A program made the translations under genes and the position numbers. Of a stretch of 64,000 nucleotides of DNA, positions 17,322-26,894 are shown piece after piece. The notes under the pieces were generated by a model. It worked only from the letters and a program-made list of their open reading frames with translations. It had not been told where the DNA came from and made no database searches. How positions within the stretch are numbered: the first letter of the stretch is position 1; each line of letters begins with the position of its first letter. Origin of the DNA: Haladaptatus sp. DYF46 (GTDB lineage: Archaea; Halobacteriota; Halobacteria; Halobacteriales; Haladaptataceae); NCBI RefSeq assembly GCF_021083305.1, contig NZ_JAJFAY010000001.1:1054001-1118000 (forward strand), written 5' to 3'.

Positions 17322-17750
17322 CTATTCGGTGTCCGACGAGATCACGGGGACCGTGTAGCCGGACGCGATATCCGTGACGTGTTTGTAAAGCGATTCGTAA
17401 TCGTATCCGTTGGGTTGCTGGTCGAGGCTGGCGAACACGCCGACGTGTCGGTCGTCGTCGTCGAAGAACATCCGGAACTGCTCGAAGTCGTCGAACCCCC
17501 TAACGGTGTACTGGTAGGTGGCGTAGTACAGTTGGTCGTAGGTGTCCTGCGTGATGAACCCGAACCGCTCGTTGTCGATGAACTTCGCCACATCCACCGC
17601 TTCGAGTTTGTCCGCGACATCTTCCCGGAGAAATAGCATCTCGTAGTCGGATTGGTCGAACAGCCAAATATCCCGGAGGGAGTTCCCGCCGAATTCAGCG
17701 AAGGCGGAGACGAGGGCCTCTTTTGTCTCGCTTCCCGATTCCTCATCCAT
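17322..17750 (-). CDS. Conserved haloarchaeal-type hypothetical protein
   Basis: A 142-residue acidic soluble protein with a mixed alpha/beta pattern: GGNSLRDIWLFDQSDYEMLF, then LREDVADKLEAVDVAKFIDN and a C-terminal part with FDDDDRHVGVFASLD. It resembles an uncharacterised haloarchaeal family in which a short sensor-like domain carries the RDIWLFDQ-type block, but I cannot name it with confidence. Its promoter TTTATAATAGAG (17774-17783 on the opposite strand) sits about 27 bases before the ATG, implying a nearly leaderless mRNA. Confidence 0.7.
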   Translation of the reverse strand: MDEESGSETKEALVSAFAEFGGNSLRDIWLFDQSDYEMLFLREDVADKLEAVDVAKFIDNERFGFITQDTYDQLYYATYQYTVRGFDDFEQFRMFFDDDDRHVGVFASLDQQPNGYDYESLYKHVTDIASGYTVPVISSDTE

Positions 17751-17773
17751 GTCGTTTTCTATCTTGAACGCTC

Positions 17774-17783
17774 TATTATAAAA
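17774..17783 (-). promoter_or_regulatory. TATA box, near-leaderless
   Basis: Reads TTTATAATAG on the minus strand, centred 27-28 bases before the ATG at 17750. The expected transcript start is within a base or two of the start codon. Confidence 0.5.
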
Positions 17784-17894
17784 ACTCGGTTATAATTTTC
17801 TTTCGTTATATTTAACACGAGAGGTGAAGAACGTATCTCGGGAACCGTCGGACGATTCGGGAGGTTTTACGCCCGGCCGGTCCTACGTTGAGCC

Positions 17895-18161
17895 ATGCCG
17901 AAACCAAAGGACGAGTTCGAGCAGTTGTATCCCTGTGACTTCTACGAACCGGACGAACTGCTCGACGAGGACACGATGTACTCGGTCTACGAAATCGCAC
18001 GCCTCCTTCAGGGACTCGACGCGGACGCCGAAATCGACGTCGAAACGGAGGACATCCTGCTCGATTGGGCGATTCCGTGGGTGATGCGAAACTCCGAAGA
18101 ACTCGTGGTCGGCGAACCGCCGAGCGACGAGGAACCGGGCTACTACGGTCTGAAGACATGA
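17895..18161 (+). CDS. Small acidic hypothetical protein coupled to a P-loop ATPase
   Basis: An 88-residue protein with 25-30% Asp/Glu, an opening LYPCDFYEPDELLDEDTMYS and a helix YEIARLLQGL. It has no recognised domain, though it looks like one of the small families confined to haloarchaea. The ATG at 17895 follows a GC-rich region. Its TGA overlaps the ATG of the next gene (ATGA at 18158-18161), so the two are likely co-translated and may function together. Confidence 0.72.
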   Translation: MPKPKDEFEQLYPCDFYEPDELLDEDTMYSVYEIARLLQGLDADAEIDVETEDILLDWAIPWVMRNSEELVVGEPPSDEEPGYYGLKT

Positions 18162-18946
18162 CGCTCCTCGTGGCCGGCGGGGACCGCGTGGACGCCGGGA
18201 AGACGACGTTCACGGTCGGTCTCCTCGCGTACATGGACGGTATCGGGTTCAAACCGCGCGCAGGCAACGACTTCTGGTTCGACCACGACGACGCCACTAC
18301 CGCGCTCCGCGACGAGCGACTGTACGGCAAGGACGCGAAACGACTCGCGCACGCGAGCGGGGGAGACGTCGCGCCCGAAGCGCTGAATCCGGTGCATCGA
18401 CTCTGGCGGCCCGCGCCCGGCAAGGGAACGGGACTCCTCGGTCAGTCGGGACGCGAGTTCCTCGTGGACCGCGTCGGAGACGGCTTCGTCGTCAACGGAA
18501 CCGTCTCGCTTCCCGACATCGTACGCGAACGGCTTCCGCTTTCGGACGCCGTGGTGGTCGATTCCCTCGCGGAACTGAACGACCAGACCGAGCGTCGGTA
18601 CCTCCCACACTTTCGAGCGGTCGCCGAACGCATCCGAAGCGAGGACCGCACGGTCGTGGAGTCCTACAGCGACATCGCCCGACCGATTCAGGGCATCGAA
18701 TTCGACGCCGTGGCCGTGGTCGAACCCCGCCGCGTTCGGGTGTACGACGGCGCGCGCTACGCGAAGGCGTGTGAGGTCGCGGACAACAGCGTCCACGACG
18801 GAACGATGGAAAAGCGCGTGGAGGACGTGGTGGAATTCCTCGACCCCGCGGAAACGACGACGCTCGAACCGCTGTCGAAGGCGGAGCGTGATGACCCCGA
18901 AAAGATAGCCGACGTGTACGAGGACGCCTACGAGGCGTTGCTGTAG
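18158..18946 (+). CDS. Predicted P-loop ATPase/GTPase
   Basis: A 262-residue protein starting at the ATG in the ATGA overlap. VAGGDRVDAGKTTFTVGLLA is a Walker A variant ending in GKTT, and DAVVVDSLAELND in the middle may be the Walker B strand. The general layout recalls the predicted archaeal P-loop ATPase/GTPase family related to dethiobiotin-synthetase-like folds. No partner or substrate can be named. Acidic and soluble, so cytoplasmic. Confidence 0.72.
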   Translation: MTLLVAGGDRVDAGKTTFTVGLLAYMDGIGFKPRAGNDFWFDHDDATTALRDERLYGKDAKRLAHASGGDVAPEALNPVHRLWRPAPGKGTGLLGQSGREFLVDRVGDGFVVNGTVSLPDIVRERLPLSDAVVVDSLAELNDQTERRYLPHFRAVAERIRSEDRTVVESYSDIARPIQGIEFDAVAVVEPRRVRVYDGARYAKACEVADNSVHDGTMEKRVEDVVEFLDPAETTTLEPLSKAERDDPEKIADVYEDAYEALL

Positions 18947-18955
18947 CGCCGACGG

Positions 18956-19534
18956 CTATCGCATCCGCGCGGCCTGTGACGCCAGTTCGACGTCGTGGTA
19001 CGGGTCCGTCGTCACGCTCGTCCCGTGGCCGACGTGCATCTCGCGCAGGTCGTCATCGACGGTGTCGAGGACGCGGTCGATGCTCTCGATGAGCGCGGAC
19101 CGGTCCCCCTCTTCGAGGTCGGTTCTCCCGAACCCGCCGTTCGGGAAGACGAGGTCGCCGGCGAAGAGGACGTCCGCCGATTCCGAGTAGAAACAGAGGT
19201 GGTCGTTCTTGTGGCCCGGCGTGTGGAGCGCGCGGTACTCGTCGTCGCCGATGGTTACGACGTCCCCGTCCTCGATGGCGACGTCGACGCCGGGTTGGGA
19301 CGTGTCGAAGCCGAACGCTTCGACGTCGTAGGCGTCTTTGATCGCTTCGAGGTTGCCGACGTGGTCGGGGTGGGTGTGCGTGACGATGACCGCGTCGAGG
19401 TCGTCCACGGCGTCTTCGACCTGCGCCACGGCGTCGAAGTTCGACCCGGTGTCCACGAGGACGGTTCGGTCGCCGTCCACGAGGAACGCGTTGCTGGTGA
19501 ACGCCTGCACGCCCGCCGCGATGTTTCGAATCAT
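18956..19534 (-). CDS. MBL-fold metallo-hydrolase
   Basis: A 192-residue metallo-beta-lactamase-fold hydrolase with all zinc motifs: THTHPDHVGN, HTPGHKNDHLCF, LFAGDLVF and MHVGHGTS. The layout is that of small glyoxalase II-like enzymes that hydrolyse thioesters, but the family also includes lactonases and nucleases. It is cytoplasmic, monocistronic and convergent with the P-loop ATPase gene. Confidence 0.88.
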   Translation of the reverse strand: MIRNIAAGVQAFTSNAFLVDGDRTVLVDTGSNFDAVAQVEDAVDDLDAVIVTHTHPDHVGNLEAIKDAYDVEAFGFDTSQPGVDVAIEDGDVVTIGDDEYRALHTPGHKNDHLCFYSESADVLFAGDLVFPNGGFGRTDLEEGDRSALIESIDRVLDTVDDDLREMHVGHGTSVTTDPYHDVELASQAARMR

Positions 19535-19600
19535 GTCGCGGCGTAGGAGTGGCAGGGGTTTCGTGCTTTCGTTCGGGGAAAGGTGCGGCGCGTCGTCGGT

Positions 19601-20086
19601 TCACTCCTCGGCGAGTTCGTCGAGGAGCGTGTCCAGACTGTAGCTTTGGAGGACGCGGTGGGAGTCACGCAGCGTGGAGATGACGAACGTGGAGTTCGTC
19701 CTGTCCACCTCCTCGATGCTCTCGAAATCGCCGATGAGTCGTTCGACCATCTCGCGTCCGGTGAGGTGTGCGACGACGATGAAGTCGGTTTCCCCCATCG
19801 TGAAGTACGCCTGCGTGACGCCCTCGATGTCGAGTATCTTCTCGCCGAAATCGCGGTACGAGCCCGTGTAGTCGGCGAACACCTCCACGACGACGGTGAC
19901 GCCGAGGCCGAACTCCTCCAAGTCGATGTCGTAGAGGTCGTTTTCGATGACGCCCGCCTCTCGAAGGTTGTTCAGGCGGTAGTGGATGGTCGAGACGGGG
20001 ATGTCCGTCTCCTCGTGTAGTTTCTCGGGACTGCCGGTTTCCAGGTCCGAAATAGCCTTGAGCAGGGTGACGTCGCGTTCGTCCAT
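19601..20086 (-). CDS. Lrp/AsnC-family transcriptional regulator
   Basis: A 161-residue regulator. MDERDVTLLKAISDLETGSP and VSTIHYRLNNLREAGVIEND form the N-terminal helix-turn-helix; from about residue 60 a RAM domain follows (VVVEVFADYT, AYFTMGETDFIVVAHL). These proteins form dimers or octamers that sense amino acids. A TATA-like element (GTTAAGTATG) lies about 30 bases upstream of its start. It is divergent from an EamA exporter across a 207-base AT-rich gap, which suggests possible control of that gene. Confidence 0.87.
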   Translation of the reverse strand: MDERDVTLLKAISDLETGSPEKLHEETDIPVSTIHYRLNNLREAGVIENDLYDIDLEEFGLGVTVVVEVFADYTGSYRDFGEKILDIEGVTQAYFTMGETDFIVVAHLTGREMVERLIGDFESIEEVDRTNSTFVISTLRDSHRVLQSYSLDTLLDELAEE

Positions 20087-20293
20087 TGATTCCGAACTAT
20101 ACGTCGGTCATACTTAACGTCTGGAGTTCGCCGAAAGCCGGGAAAATATCTATTCGAAAGGAAAGTCCTTCACGATTCAATAATAGGAATTGAGTCTAAT
20201 CAATCTCAGTTCTTTTGCTTGAGAATCAGTATCAGTGGAAATGTTTGTAGAAGGGTTTAACAGTGTGCGCCTAATAGGATTGGATAGAAATCT

Positions 20294-21235
20294 ATGATTC
20301 AGACGAAACTTGGTAGATACCTACCGATGAACGGTGTGATGTTTGCATTATTGGCGCTGTTCTGGGGCGGCTCGTTCGTCTCCATCGACGTGGGGCTTCA
20401 CCACTTCCCGCCGCTCCTGTTCGCCGCGGTTCGCTACGATGTGGCCGGCCTCCTCATCCTCGGCTACGCGACCGCCACGACGGACCGCTGGAAACCGAAG
20501 CACAAAGGCGACGTGCTCGCGGTTCTCACCATCGGCGCGTTCGTCATCGCCGGTCACCACAGCCTCCTCTATCTCGGACAGGAACACGTCCCCGGCGCGC
20601 TCGCCGCTGTCGTCGTCAGCCTCTCCCCGGTTCTGACCGCAGTGTTCGCGAGCGCCCTCTTCGCCGACGAACACGTCACCCCGCTCAGTGCCGTCGGCCT
20701 GCTCTGTGGCGTCGTCGGCGTCGCAATCGTCGCCAATCCGACGCCCGCGAACCTCCTCTCGACCGACGCGGTCGGTATCGGCCTCGTCTTCCTCGCGGCC
20801 GCGAGTTTCGCCCTCGGGTCGGTCCTGAGCCAACCGTTCGAAACCGGCATCTCGGTGCCCGCGCTACAGGGTTGGTCCATGCTGTTCGGGTCCGTCCTGA
20901 TTCACGCGGTCAGTCTCGGCACGGGCGAATCCCCCACGGCGATCGATTGGTCGCTGCCCGCCGTCGCCTCCCTGACGTACTTGGTACTCGTCTCCGGCGT
21001 CGTCGCGTTCCTCATCTACTTCCACCTGCTGGACGCCATCGGCGCGACCGAACTCAACCTCGTCGGCTACCTCGAACCGGTCGTCGCCACGCTCCTCAGT
21101 TGGGTGGTTCTCGGCGAACTCGTCGCCAGCACGACGGTCATCGGCTTCGCCGCCATCTTCACCGGCTTTGCGCTGCTGAAACGCGACGTCCTCTTCGACT
21201 TCGTTCGCACGTCGCCGAACGCCGGGCGGGCGTAA
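20294..21235 (+). CDS. EamA/DMT-family transporter (2 of 3)
   Basis: A 313-residue ten-helix exporter of the drug/metabolite superfamily: ALFWGGSFVSIDVGLHHFPP, LLFAAVRYDVAGLLIL and, in the second repeat, LVGYLEPVVATLLSWVVLGE. It is preceded by the TATA-like GGTTTAACAG (about 20255-20264) in an AT-rich leader and is divergent from the Lrp/AsnC regulator. Amino-acid export under Lrp control is a common arrangement but is inferred here. Confidence 0.87.
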   Translation: MIQTKLGRYLPMNGVMFALLALFWGGSFVSIDVGLHHFPPLLFAAVRYDVAGLLILGYATATTDRWKPKHKGDVLAVLTIGAFVIAGHHSLLYLGQEHVPGALAAVVVSLSPVLTAVFASALFADEHVTPLSAVGLLCGVVGVAIVANPTPANLLSTDAVGIGLVFLAAASFALGSVLSQPFETGISVPALQGWSMLFGSVLIHAVSLGTGESPTAIDWSLPAVASLTYLVLVSGVVAFLIYFHLLDAIGATELNLVGYLEPVVATLLSWVVLGELVASTTVIGFAAIFTGFALLKRDVLFDFVRTSPNAGRA

Positions 21236-21342
21236 CGGGAACGGGCGACCACGAGACATCGCGGCGTTCGTGTGTCGTATGGTGTCCCCTCCGTTGCCCC
21301 GACCCCACATGACTTTTCGGTCCCCCTTCCGTACGTCATCCT

Positions 21343-24300
21343 ATGGCAACACGTGACGCGGGTGACCCGGTCCGCGACGAACGCGCGAACTACGACTATC
21401 ACTCCGATTCCGATACCGTAGCGCGCACGGGATTGGTCTCCGACCTCGTGACGCTGATCGACGGCGAGGTCCGCTTCGACGAATACTCCCGTCAGTTGTA
21501 CGCGACGGACGCGAGCGCCTACCAGGTGACGCCCATCGGCGTCGTCTTCCCCACGTCGACGGACGACGTGGCGGCGGTGATGGAGTACTGTGCCGACCGC
21601 GAGATTCCCGTCCTCCCGCGCGGCGGCGGGACCAGCCTCGCCGGCCAGACCGTCAACGAGGCCGTCGTGCTGGATTTCACCCGGCACATGGACGCGCTGC
21701 TCGATTTCGACCCGGACGAGAAGACCGCCCGCGCCCAACCCGGAATCGTTCTCGGGGAGTTGAACCGCGCGCTGGCCGACCGCGATTTGAAGTTCGCACC
21801 CGACCCGGCGTGGGGCGACAAGAGCGCCCTCGGCGGGGCCATCGGGAACAACTCCACGGGGTCACACTCGCTGAAGTACGGGAAGACGGACGCCTACGTC
21901 GAGGAGTGTGAAGTCGTCCTCGCGGACGGCACCGTGACGACGTTCGGCGACGTGACGCTGGAGGAACTCCGCGAGGGCGCGGAGGACGATTCACTGGAAG
22001 GCCGCATTTACGCGGAAGTGCTCCACATCGTGGAGAACGAGACGGACGCCATCGAGGAGGTGTTCCCGAACCTCAAGCGGAACGTCTCGGGATACAACCT
22101 CGACAGACTCGTGGAGGAAGCCGAGGAGGGACACGTCAACCTCGCCCGCCTGCTCGCCGGAAGCGAGGGGACGCTTGCCATCGTCACGGAGGCGACGGTG
22201 AGCCTCGAACCCATCCCCGAGACGAAGGCCATGGCGCTGTTGACCTACGGGAGCCTGAACGACGCGATGGAGGACGTCGCGCCGATTCTCGAACACGATC
22301 CGTCGGCGGTCGAAGTGCTCGACAACGTGCTCATCTCGCTCGCCGAGGACACGGAGGAGTTCAACGACGTCGTGGCGATGCTTCCCGACGGAACCGATTC
22401 GGTCCTCCTCGTGGAGTTCTACGCGACGGACGACGAGGACGGTCGGGAAAAGGTCTCGAAGCTTCGGGCTGACCGCGAAGGGGTTCGGGCGCTGAACGCG
22501 ATGGAAGCCCACGACGACGAGGAGCGCGCTCGCTTCTGGAAACTGCGGAAATCCGGCCTGCCGATTCTCCTCTCGCGGACGACCGACGCGAAGCACATCT
22601 CGTTCATCGAGGACAGCGCGGTTCCGCCGGAGAACCTCCCCGAGTACGTCGCCGACTTCCAGCAGGTGTTGGAGGACAACGACACGTTCGCCAGCGTCTA
22701 CGCCCACGCCGGACCGGGGTGTCTACACGTTCGTCCGCTCATCAACACGAAGAGTCCCGCCGGGGTGAACCAGATGGAGGCCATCGCAGACGCCGTCACC
22801 GACCTCGTGGTCGAATACGGGGGAAGCGTCTCGGGCGAACACGGCGACGGCCGCGCCCGAACCCAGTGGAACCACAAACTGTACGGCGACCACGTGTGGA
22901 ACGTCTTCCGCGACCTGAAGTCGGCCTTCGATCCCGATTGGCTCCTCAACCCCGGACAGGTCTGTGGGTACGATAAATCGGAGGATTCGCCGTCGCGCGC
23001 GAAGGCCGTGGACATGACCGAAAACCTCCGGTTCGACCCCGACTACGAGTTCGATTCCGGGTTCGACCCCGTCCTCAACTGGGAGAACGAGAACGGCTTC
23101 GAGGGGATGGTCGAACTGTGTCACGGCTGTGGCGGTTGTCGTGGCGGGCAGGAAACCACCGGCGGCGTGATGTGTCCGACCTACCGCGCGGCGGACGAGG
23201 AGATCACGAGTACCCGAGGGCGGGCGAACATGCTCCGACAGGCCATGAGCGGGGAGTTGAAGGCGGCGAACGCCGCCTCCTCGGAGCGGGCTTCGACCGC
23301 GGAGACGGACGAGGAACAGTTCGACGTGGAGTTCATGCACGAGGTGATGGACCTCTGTATCGGTTGCAAGGGCTGTGCGAAGGACTGCCCGTCGGAGGTG
23401 GACATGGCGAAACTCAAGGCCGAAGTCGAACACGAGTATCAGAAGCGACACGGGAAAACCGTCCGCGACCGCATCTTCGGCAACATCGACCGCCTCTCCT
23501 CGCTCGGCAGCACCTTCGCGCCCGTCTCGAACTGGGCGACGGAACTCCCCGGTGCGAGGTTTGTCGCGGAGGAACTGCTCGGCATCGCGAGCGAGCGAAC
23601 CCTGCCGACGTTCCACCGCGAAACCCTCGAAGACTGGTTCGCGGAGCGGGGGACCCGCGTTTCGGAGGAGGACGCGACCCGCCGCGTCCTCCTGTTTCCC
23701 GACACATACACGAATCACAACCACCCGGAGGCCGGGAAGGCGGCGATTCGCGTCCTCGAAGCGGCGAACGTCCACGTTCGGATTCCGAACGATGTGGCCG
23801 GAAGCGGACGACCGGCGCACTCGAAGGGAATGCTCGATACGGCCCGCGAACAGGCCGAGACGAACGTAAACGCGCTCTCTTCGTTCGTCCGTGACGGCTG
23901 GGACGTCGTGGTGGTCGAACCGTCCGATGCGGTCATGTTCCAATCGGATTACCTCGACCTGCTTCCCGTGAACGAGGCGTCCGGGTCGTCGAGCGGCCAG
24001 TACACCGAACCGCGCTCCGCCGACCCCGATGCCGGCGGACTCCGTACCGAAGCCGAACGTTTGGCCGCCAACACCTTCGGAATTTGCGAGTACTTCGACA
24101 CGTTCGACCTCGACCTGCCGCTCTCCGGCGAGGGGTCGCTGACCTACCACGGCCACTGTCACCAGAAGGCGACGAAGAAGGACGATCACGCGGTGAACCT
24201 CCTCCGCGCGGCGGGGTACGAGGTGGACGCCCTCGACAGCGGCTGTTGCGGCATGGCGGGCAGTTTCGGCTACGAGGCCGAACACTACTCGATGAGCAAG

Positions 24301-24450
24301 GCAGTCGGGTCGATTCTGTTCGAGCAGGTGGAGGAAAGCGACGGAGCGGAAGTCGTCGCGCCCGGAGCCTCCTGTCGTACACAGCTCGGCGACTGGCAGG
24401 GCGAGGAACCGCCACATCCCATTCAGAAGGTCTCCGAGGCGCTTCGATAG
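21343..24450 (+). CDS. FAD/4Fe-4S fusion oxidoreductase, D-lactate dehydrogenase-type
   Basis: A 1035-residue fusion. The N-terminal half is a VAO-type flavoprotein: LPRGGGTSLAGQTVNEAVVL binds FAD, IGNNSTGSHSLKYGKT is the second nucleotide block, and HAGPGCLHVRPLINTK followed by SGEHGDGRARTQW is the oxidase C-domain. Two Cys clusters follow (CHGCGGCRGGQ and CIGCKGCAKDCPSEVD), then a CCG-type domain with YHGHCHQKA and DSGCCGMAGSFGYE. The architecture matches Dld-II/GlcDF-type D-lactate or 2-hydroxyacid dehydrogenases that pass electrons to the quinone pool. The substrate is inferred. A 564-codon open frame antisense to it is a shadow. Confidence 0.9.
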   Translation: MATRDAGDPVRDERANYDYHSDSDTVARTGLVSDLVTLIDGEVRFDEYSRQLYATDASAYQVTPIGVVFPTSTDDVAAVMEYCADREIPVLPRGGGTSLAGQTVNEAVVLDFTRHMDALLDFDPDEKTARAQPGIVLGELNRALADRDLKFAPDPAWGDKSALGGAIGNNSTGSHSLKYGKTDAYVEECEVVLADGTVTTFGDVTLEELREGAEDDSLEGRIYAEVLHIVENETDAIEEVFPNLKRNVSGYNLDRLVEEAEEGHVNLARLLAGSEGTLAIVTEATVSLEPIPETKAMALLTYGSLNDAMEDVAPILEHDPSAVEVLDNVLISLAEDTEEFNDVVAMLPDGTDSVLLVEFYATDDEDGREKVSKLRADREGVRALNAMEAHDDEERARFWKLRKSGLPILLSRTTDAKHISFIEDSAVPPENLPEYVADFQQVLEDNDTFASVYAHAGPGCLHVRPLINTKSPAGVNQMEAIADAVTDLVVEYGGSVSGEHGDGRARTQWNHKLYGDHVWNVFRDLKSAFDPDWLLNPGQVCGYDKSEDSPSRAKAVDMTENLRFDPDYEFDSGFDPVLNWENENGFEGMVELCHGCGGCRGGQETTGGVMCPTYRAADEEITSTRGRANMLRQAMSGELKAANAASSERASTAETDEEQFDVEFMHEVMDLCIGCKGCAKDCPSEVDMAKLKAEVEHEYQKRHGKTVRDRIFGNIDRLSSLGSTFAPVSNWATELPGARFVAEELLGIASERTLPTFHRETLEDWFAERGTRVSEEDATRRVLLFPDTYTNHNHPEAGKAAIRVLEAANVHVRIPNDVAGSGRPAHSKGMLDTAREQAETNVNALSSFVRDGWDVVVVEPSDAVMFQSDYLDLLPVNEASGSSSGQYTEPRSADPDAGGLRTEAERLAANTFGICEYFDTFDLDLPLSGEGSLTYHGHCHQKATKKDDHAVNLLRAAGYEVDALDSGCCGMAGSFGYEAEHYSMSKAVGSILFEQVEESDGAEVVAPGASCRTQLGDWQGEEPPHPIQKVSEALR

Positions 24451-24588
24451 TCGCCGACGTGCGCCGGGGCGCTCCGAGAGGTAGACGCGTCGTTCCGGGA
24501 GTTGGACTGTGTACGGATGCTTTCACCGGACTGCGGAACGGCGAGAAGCGTTTTACCGCTCGCTCGCGTCGCCGTACACAGTGCGGCC

Positions 24589-25626
24589 ATGGAGATTCCA
24601 TCGCAGCATTCACAGCACAGACGGGCCGAAGAGCTTCCGCTGGTGACGGATTCCGCGAGGGTAGCGGAGGTTCGCGCCCTCGACGAGGACCGAACCGAGC
24701 GCGTGGTCGAACGTGCCGCCGAACTCCTCGACGTCCACGGGCGGGAGAAGTGGGCGGAGAGAGTCGAAGCTGAGGACGCCGACTGGGACGAACTGATATC
24801 CGTGATAGAGGACGAAGAGCGGGGTCACGAGAACTTGCTGACGGAACTCTCGTCGCTGAAGGACCGCTACCAGCGACCCTTCTCCTCGCTGATGAGCGTC
24901 GTCGTCGAGATGGACGAGGAGTTCGACTTCGTTCCCGGCCAGTACGCCACGATGCGTTACGAGCACACGCCGCGTCCCTACTCCATCGCCAGTTCGCCGA
25001 ACGCGGAGGGCATCGAACTCTGTGTTCGACGGGTTCCACACGGGCGATTCACGTCGAAGCTGTTCGAGGACCTCTCGGAGGGCGACCGGGTGACGGTTCG
25101 CGGGCCGAACGGCGACTTCGTCCTCGAAGAACCCTCCGGTCGGGACATGGCGTTTCTCGCCACTGGGACGGGCGTCGCGCCGCTCCGGAGCATGATCAAG
25201 TACTCCTTCGAGGAGGGGCACGACGAGTACGAGGGAGAACGACGCGACTTGTGGCTCTTTTTGGGCGCGTCGTGGAAGGACGACCTGGCCTATCGCGAGG
25301 AGTTCCGAGCGTTGGACGACGAACACGAGAACTTCCACTTCGTCCCCACCTGCTCTCGCGAGGAGTACCTCTCGGACTGGCCGGGCGAAACCGATTACGT
25401 CCAGCAGACGCTCGTGAAATACCTCGATAAGACGGTGGAAGGAAACCTCTCCGACGACCTCGCGCGGTACGCGACCGAACCGGCCAACGACATCGACGCG
25501 CGAATCGACCCGGACAACCTCGAAGTGTACGCCTGCGGGGTGAACGCGATGGTGTCGATGCTCGCCGGCGCGGCGAAGGACCTCGGCGTTCCCGAGGACC
25601 ACGTGCAGTACGAAGGGTACGGATAG
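24589..25626 (+). CDS. FAD-dependent ferredoxin/NAD(P)H reductase-like protein
   Basis: A 345-residue protein. A helical, acidic N-terminal region (about 95 residues) precedes a ferredoxin-NADP reductase module: FVPGQYATMRY, then RPYSIASSPN for FAD, FLATGTGVAPLRSMI for NAD(P), and a C-terminal VYACGVNAMVSMLAG. The first ATG gives a good leader; an upstream extension from 24502 is not halophile-like. Its N-terminal region is unusual for plain FNR. It follows the D-LDH-type fusion by 138 bases and may be part of the same redox chain (inference). Confidence 0.82.
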   Translation: MEIPSQHSQHRRAEELPLVTDSARVAEVRALDEDRTERVVERAAELLDVHGREKWAERVEAEDADWDELISVIEDEERGHENLLTELSSLKDRYQRPFSSLMSVVVEMDEEFDFVPGQYATMRYEHTPRPYSIASSPNAEGIELCVRRVPHGRFTSKLFEDLSEGDRVTVRGPNGDFVLEEPSGRDMAFLATGTGVAPLRSMIKYSFEEGHDEYEGERRDLWLFLGASWKDDLAYREEFRALDDEHENFHFVPTCSREEYLSDWPGETDYVQQTLVKYLDKTVEGNLSDDLARYATEPANDIDARIDPDNLEVYACGVNAMVSMLAGAAKDLGVPEDHVQYEGYG

Positions 25627-25692
25627 CGTCGCCGTCCCGTCTCACCCTGCCGGGACCCGGAGGGTTATCACGGCAGCGGTCTCACACCGCTC

Positions 25693-26844
25693 ATGCTGGT
25701 ACTTCGCGGTGCGGATATCGTAGACGTGACCGGAATTCGGGAGGCGGACGTTGCAATCGAAGACGGAACCATCGCCTCGATGGGAGACGTTCCGGACGCG
25801 GACGAAGAGATAGACGTGAGCGGGAAGTTCGTCGCGCCGGGCCTCATCGACTCACACATCCACGCCTCGATGGACGGGCGGCCGGACGTTACTTCGTTGA
25901 ACCACGACAGCGAGATGATGCTGTCCTATAGCGCGACGGCGAACCTCCGTGATGCGCTCCACGCTGGCGTGACGACCGTTCGTGACCTCGGTTCGCCGAC
26001 GACGCTCGCGCTCGACGCAGCGACCGCGGTCGAATCGGGGCTCATCGAGGGGCCGCGCATCGTCGCCTGCGGCCAGAACGTCGTGATGACCGGCGGCCAC
26101 GGTCACTGGATCGGACGCGAGGCGGACGGCGAGGCGGAGGTGAAAAAGGCGGTGCGAGAACAGCTCAAGCGTGGTGCAGGTGTGATCAAGTGCATGGCGA
26201 CCGGCGGCGTTCTCACGGAGGGTGCGGTCACGGGGTCGCCGGAACTGGACCGAGCCGAGTTGAACACGCTCGTCGAAGCTGCCGCCGCGAAACACACCCC
26301 GACGGCCGCCCACGCACACGGAACGGAAGGTATCAAGAACGCCGTCCGGGCCGGTATTTCGAGCATCGAACACGGAACGTTCATGGACCGCGAAGCGGCG
26401 GAGATGATGGCCGACCGGGGGACGTACTTGGTTCCCACCGCAAAGGCGCTCCACGGAATCGTCGAACAGGGAACGGAGGCCGGTATTCCGCCCCACGCGG
26501 TCGAGAAGGCAGAGGAGGCGGCAGGGGCCTTCGAAGACGCCTTCGAGTACGCGCTCGATGCGGGTGTGACCATCGCGATGGGAACCGACGCCGGAACGCC
26601 GTTCAACTTCCACGCCGACATCCCGAAGGAACTCGAACTGATGACCGAGTACGGGCTCTCGCCGGAGAAGGCACTGGAGTCGGCGACGGTCAACGCGGCA
26701 GACCTTCTCGGTCTATCGGACGTCGGACTGGTCGAAGAGGGCTACCGTGCCGACCTCGTCGTCCTCGATTCCGACCCCCGTGAGGACGTGACGACGTGGC
26801 AGTCGCCCGAACATATCGTGTTCAATGGTAACATGGTTCGTTGA
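25693..26844 (+). CDS. Amidohydrolase-family metal hydrolase
   Basis: A 383-residue TIM-barrel amidohydrolase with a binuclear metal centre: GLIDSHIHASMDG (HxH), GVIKCMATGGV (likely carboxylated Lys), TAAHAHGTEG and SSIEHGTFMD (His ligands) and MGTDAGTPFNFH (Asp). It is closest in plan to imidazolonepropionase- and Xaa-Pro-dipeptidase-like members of the superfamily. The substrate is unknown. The start at 25693 gives the typical opening beta-sandwich LRGADIVDVTG. Cytoplasmic. Confidence 0.87.
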   Translation: MLVLRGADIVDVTGIREADVAIEDGTIASMGDVPDADEEIDVSGKFVAPGLIDSHIHASMDGRPDVTSLNHDSEMMLSYSATANLRDALHAGVTTVRDLGSPTTLALDAATAVESGLIEGPRIVACGQNVVMTGGHGHWIGREADGEAEVKKAVREQLKRGAGVIKCMATGGVLTEGAVTGSPELDRAELNTLVEAAAAKHTPTAAHAHGTEGIKNAVRAGISSIEHGTFMDREAAEMMADRGTYLVPTAKALHGIVEQGTEAGIPPHAVEKAEEAAGAFEDAFEYALDAGVTIAMGTDAGTPFNFHADIPKELELMTEYGLSPEKALESATVNAADLLGLSDVGLVEEGYRADLVVLDSDPREDVTTWQSPEHIVFNGNMVR

Positions 26845-26864
26845 CGGCCTCACGTCACAAGGTC

Positions 26865-26874
26865 TTTTATATCC
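26865..26874 (+). promoter_or_regulatory. TATA box of the membrane HTH gene
   Basis: TTTTATATCC is centred 26 bases before the ATG at 26895. The spacing predicts a leaderless transcript starting at or next to the ATG, and supports this start over the upstream in-frame one at 26841. Confidence 0.55.
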
Positions 26875-26894
26875 GGCCATGGACGATATGGTAC

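Noticed and set aside
22723..24417. 564-codon open frame on the minus strand
   Set aside because: It lies wholly antisense to the FAD/Fe-S fusion gene, has no recognisable domain and has the Arg/Val/His bias seen in shadows of GC-rich haloarchaeal genes.
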